Assembly (NCBI RefSeq): GCF_004766125.1
Contig: NZ_SJSA01000002.1
Coordinates: 930,001 to 994,000, forward strand
Source of the DNA: Duncaniella freteri
GTDB lineage: Bacteria; Bacteroidota; Bacteroidia; Bacteroidales; Muribaculaceae
Direction: 5' to 3'
DNA length: 64,000 nt
Shown here: in pieces, positions 62,143 through 64,000 of the stretch
How positions within the stretch are numbered: the first letter of the stretch is position 1
Layout: every line of letters begins with the position of its first letter
The notes under the pieces: generated by a model
What the model saw: the letters and a program-made list of their open reading frames with translations, nothing else
Told to the model about the DNA's origin: nothing
Database searches by the model: none
Translations under genes and position numbers: made by a program

Positions 62143-63478
62143 TACTACTGGTGCGATAAAAATCGCGTTAGTTTAAAAATCATCAAATAAAGAGAGTTCT
62201 TTGACATTTTGGTCTGAATTGGTTGATGGGTCTTGTTTGGTCATAAGCCATCGCAGGTCGACACGCTCCAAGGCAGAGATTCTGATCAAGGTCGCCACCT
62301 CGGTAATAGAATAGCAGCTGTTATAATTGGCTTTTATTCTTGCTACCGTCAGATAGGCTATGATGGCAGTCCAAATGTGGACTTTAACGGCATTTTCGGA
62401 GAATCCCCAAAGATTCTTGACGACGATGTTCTGCTTAATCCACTTGAAGAAAACCTCTATATCCCAACGGTGACGATAAAGATTGGTGATTTCCAATGCG
62501 CTGACTTCAAAGTTATTGGATATGAAATCAACAATGGCATCATTGTCCATGTCATATACTCTTACGAATCTCATATCCTCAGGATAGAGCTTGCAGGACT
62601 TGTATCCGGTGACACGAATCCGAGAGTCTTCTATGATACTTGGGGTCGTATCGGGGATAGCCAACTGCTCTATGGTTGTGAACTTCATGTTCTCTTTTGG
62701 GCGTGACACCCAGAATGCCTGCGACTGATGGAATCTGAACAGTGCCTTGAAGTCAACATACGCCTTGTCCATTACATAAAAAGCGAATGGTTCCGGTGTG
62801 AGCATGTCGAGTTCGTTACTGTCATGCCATTTACCATCAGTGATATGGATGTTGGTGGGTATACTTCCTCGTAAATCAAGCAAAGTATGCATTTTAACTG
62901 CCCCCTTGCTGTATTTGCCCAACGCCCACGCTGCGAGTTTTATGCTTGTGGATATGGTCGTGGAGTCCAACGCATAAATTACGTTGTCTATGGTTATCTC
63001 TGAGAGTTGAACCTTTGAATACATTGGTCTAACCAATCCGATAAGATAAAACCCAAGTCCCTCAAAAATACGATAATCCCTGCTTTCGTTTGCGCGAGAC
63101 AATGATGTATGGTTCACTGTGTTGCGAAAACCGAGGTGATATAGGATTTTCGAGTGGGCTTCCAAACATAGACAAATGTCTCTAAGTGAATCACACCCTG
63201 TCAATTGACCAAAGAGCAGATGAAGGAGGTGGTTGTAACTGGTGAGATTCTTTACATGCCAATCGCCTTTATATTGCTTTACCAGCTTATCGAACCAGTA
63301 GCGCGGTATAAACTCGATGACTTGGGAGAACACGAACTTTCCTTGATTCATAATCTTGATGCTTCTGAACAACAAGACTAATAAACCAAATTCAAATCAA
63401 AAAATCAATGTACTCTTGTATTTGACTAAATACTAATATATTAATCACAGTGGTTGGATTTTTATCGCACCACTACTA
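62143..63478 (-). mobile_element. IS4-family insertion sequence (DUF4372 type), 1336 bp
   Basis: Inverted ends of 22 bp with two mismatches (TACTACTGGTGCGATAAAAA at 62143; TAGTAGTGGTGCG inverted at 63478). Flanked by the 9-bp direct repeat TTGAAAGAT at 62134-62142 and 63479-63487. Different from the IS4-type element at 2.3-3.6 kb in ends, target duplication and transposase. Confidence 0.88.
62173..63375 (-). CDS. IS4-family transposase with DUF4372 N-terminal domain, about 400 aa
   Basis: N-terminal DUF4372-type block (VFSQVIEFIPRYWFDKLVKQ, HLLHLLFGQLTGCDSLRDI), first Asp in YALDSTTIS, second in FYVMDKAYVDF, and YREK motif YRHRWDIEVFFKWIK. The C-terminus (DQNVKELSLFDDF) is typical. Starts are possible at 63375 or at the ATG eight codons later. 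Confidence 0.9.
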   Translation of the reverse strand: MLFRSIKIMNQGKFVFSQVIEFIPRYWFDKLVKQYKGDWHVKNLTSYNHLLHLLFGQLTGCDSLRDICLCLEAHSKILYHLGFRNTVNHTSLSRANESRDYRIFEGLGFYLIGLVRPMYSKVQLSEITIDNVIYALDSTTISTSIKLAAWALGKYSKGAVKMHTLLDLRGSIPTNIHITDGKWHDSNELDMLTPEPFAFYVMDKAYVDFKALFRFHQSQAFWVSRPKENMKFTTIEQLAIPDTTPSIIEDSRIRVTGYKSCKLYPEDMRFVRVYDMDNDAIVDFISNNFEVSALEITNLYRHRWDIEVFFKWIKQNIVVKNLWGFSENAVKVHIWTAIIAYLTVARIKANYNSCYSITEVATLIRISALERVDLRWLMTKQDPSTNSDQNVKELSLFDDF

Positions 63479-63939
63479 TTGAAAGATCAATCTTTCGAAG
63501 TTGCTGCCGATAATTATCAGGTAGAAGTATGTACATTTTTCCATCACCATTAAAAAAAGAAGCCTGAGATATCAGAGGAGAGGAGACGAATTCATCCGGT
63601 CCACTGCCTATAGATATAAACTCTAACAAAGTGGAATCTCCCGGAATACTTCTGACTTTCCATGAATTTTCTCTTTCAGCCGTTGCTATGATCATTAGAG
63701 AATCCATTACGCGGAATTGTAGATTTCCAATAGTTTTTGTATCAATAATAGTACCTGAATCGAGACTTACAACGGCAGGGAACTCAGAAAATGAGATCCG
63801 GTTGTCGAATGAAATCGTTGTTGCCTGATCTTCAGGTGTACATCCAGATAGTACAAGACAAATAGTCAGAATTACAATATTAAAAAAGATCTTCATGTCG
63901 AATAACACGTATTTGAATTAAAATAGAATTTCAGTTGGC

Positions 63940-63993
63940 GATTAGTAAGGTCTACTGAATAATATATTTAATTATTCAGCAACCTTACTAATC
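63940..63993. terminator. Long hairpin upstream of the lipoprotein gene
   Basis: Arms GATTAGTAAGGT (63940-63951) and ACCTTACTAATC (63982-63993), with an inner GAATAAT/ATTATTC pair. It is probably the terminator of a minus-strand gene beyond the window, or the 5' leader of the lipoprotein gene. Confidence 0.45.
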
Positions 63994-64000
63994 AATAGTA

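Larger units (their letters stand above)
60611..63896 (-). pseudogene. BF3164-like lipoprotein gene, interrupted twice by ISs (rebuilt length 355 aa)
   Basis: Three parts on the minus strand: 63896-63479 (lipoprotein signal ILTICLVLSGCTPEDQ, then ISIGSGPDEFVSSPLIS), 62133-61502 (SIDSGQMESDVESNSR to KKYDLKDLL), and 60628-60611 (NRCNI-stop). Removing the IS4-type element with one TTGAAAGAT joins IDLS-KSIDSGQ, and removing IS5 copy 2 with one TAA joins DLKDLL-NRCNI, both in frame, for 356 codons. The protein is of the BF3164/TolB-like beta-propeller lipoprotein kind common in Bacteroidales. As it stands only fragments can be made. Confidence 0.85.

Overview
The window reads as a stretch of a Bacteroidales chromosome, probably a gut Muribaculaceae or a close relative (inference; no rRNA is present). 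Support: many start regions carry the Bacteroidetes promoter pattern (-33 TTTG, 19-20 nt, -7 TAnnTTTG); many genes belong to families typical of the phylum (PcfJ, BF3164-like lipoprotein, GIN/DUF2807, LytS/LytTR pairs, DUF6155, DUF1848, RhuM); base composition is moderate.

Region 1 to 11.2 kb is accessory: the tail of an unknown gene, a KAP-family membrane NTPase cut in two by an IS4-family element, rhuM, a frameshifted VbhA-like antitoxin, a three-gene operon with two metallophosphoesterases, an isolated short transcription unit at about 8.4-8.66 kb, a tripartite hipBST toxin-antitoxin operon, DUF6155 and a 5'-truncated SanA-like fragment. Region 11.2-20 kb is a long minus-strand run of small, mostly overlapping housekeeping or stress genes (GIN protein, tag, MmcQ/YjbR, small membrane proteins, META lipoprotein, an amber-interrupted rhodanese, Nudix, SanA, recD2, DUF3781, and an HU protein with an unusual in-frame GC-rich insertion). 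Region 20-29.7 kb holds a HAD phosphatase, a SugE-type exporter, a Crp/Fnr regulator, a phosphoesterase, an ISAs1-family element, GrpB/AraC/CatA-like genes, a divergent HxlR regulator and DJ-1 pair, and a decayed pcfJ.

Region 29.7-45.7 kb looks like a worn integrative or defence island: a structured GC-rich block, the abiEi/abiEii type IV toxin-antitoxin pair, a hexapeptide-enzyme fragment, gloA2, an AbiLi-like AAA ATPase broken by an IS5-family element and a frameshift, a DUF234-type ATPase, an HD-domain protein, a multi-HTH regulator with a candidate leader RNA, a tyrosine integrase followed by tandem repeats, an orphan XRE antitoxin, a coupled DUF1848 and methyltransferase-like pair, a membrane protein, and an eroded IS21-family element ending beside tRNA-Gln(CUG).

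Region 45.7-60.3 kb is core-like: tRNA-Gln, rnpB (RNase P RNA), a DKNYY-repeat lipid- or envelope-targeted protein, an AlkD-like repair protein, and two export cassettes on the minus strand: TolC/adaptor/RND pump, and TolC/MacA-like/ABC ATPase/MacB-like permease, the latter preceded by a LytS-type histidine kinase and LytTR response regulator that probably control it. The last 4 kb is a BF3164-like lipoprotein gene broken twice: by an IS4-family element in the middle and by a second near-identical copy of the IS5 element near its 3' end.

The strongest direct result is that three host genes (KAP NTPase, AbiLi-like ATPase, BF3164-like lipoprotein) can be rebuilt in frame by removing an IS and one copy of its target duplication. 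The best candidates for undescribed biology are the HU insertion, the shared palindromic element upstream of two island ATPase genes, the DUF1848/methyltransferase pair, the leader RNA of the integrase module and the isolated small transcription unit.
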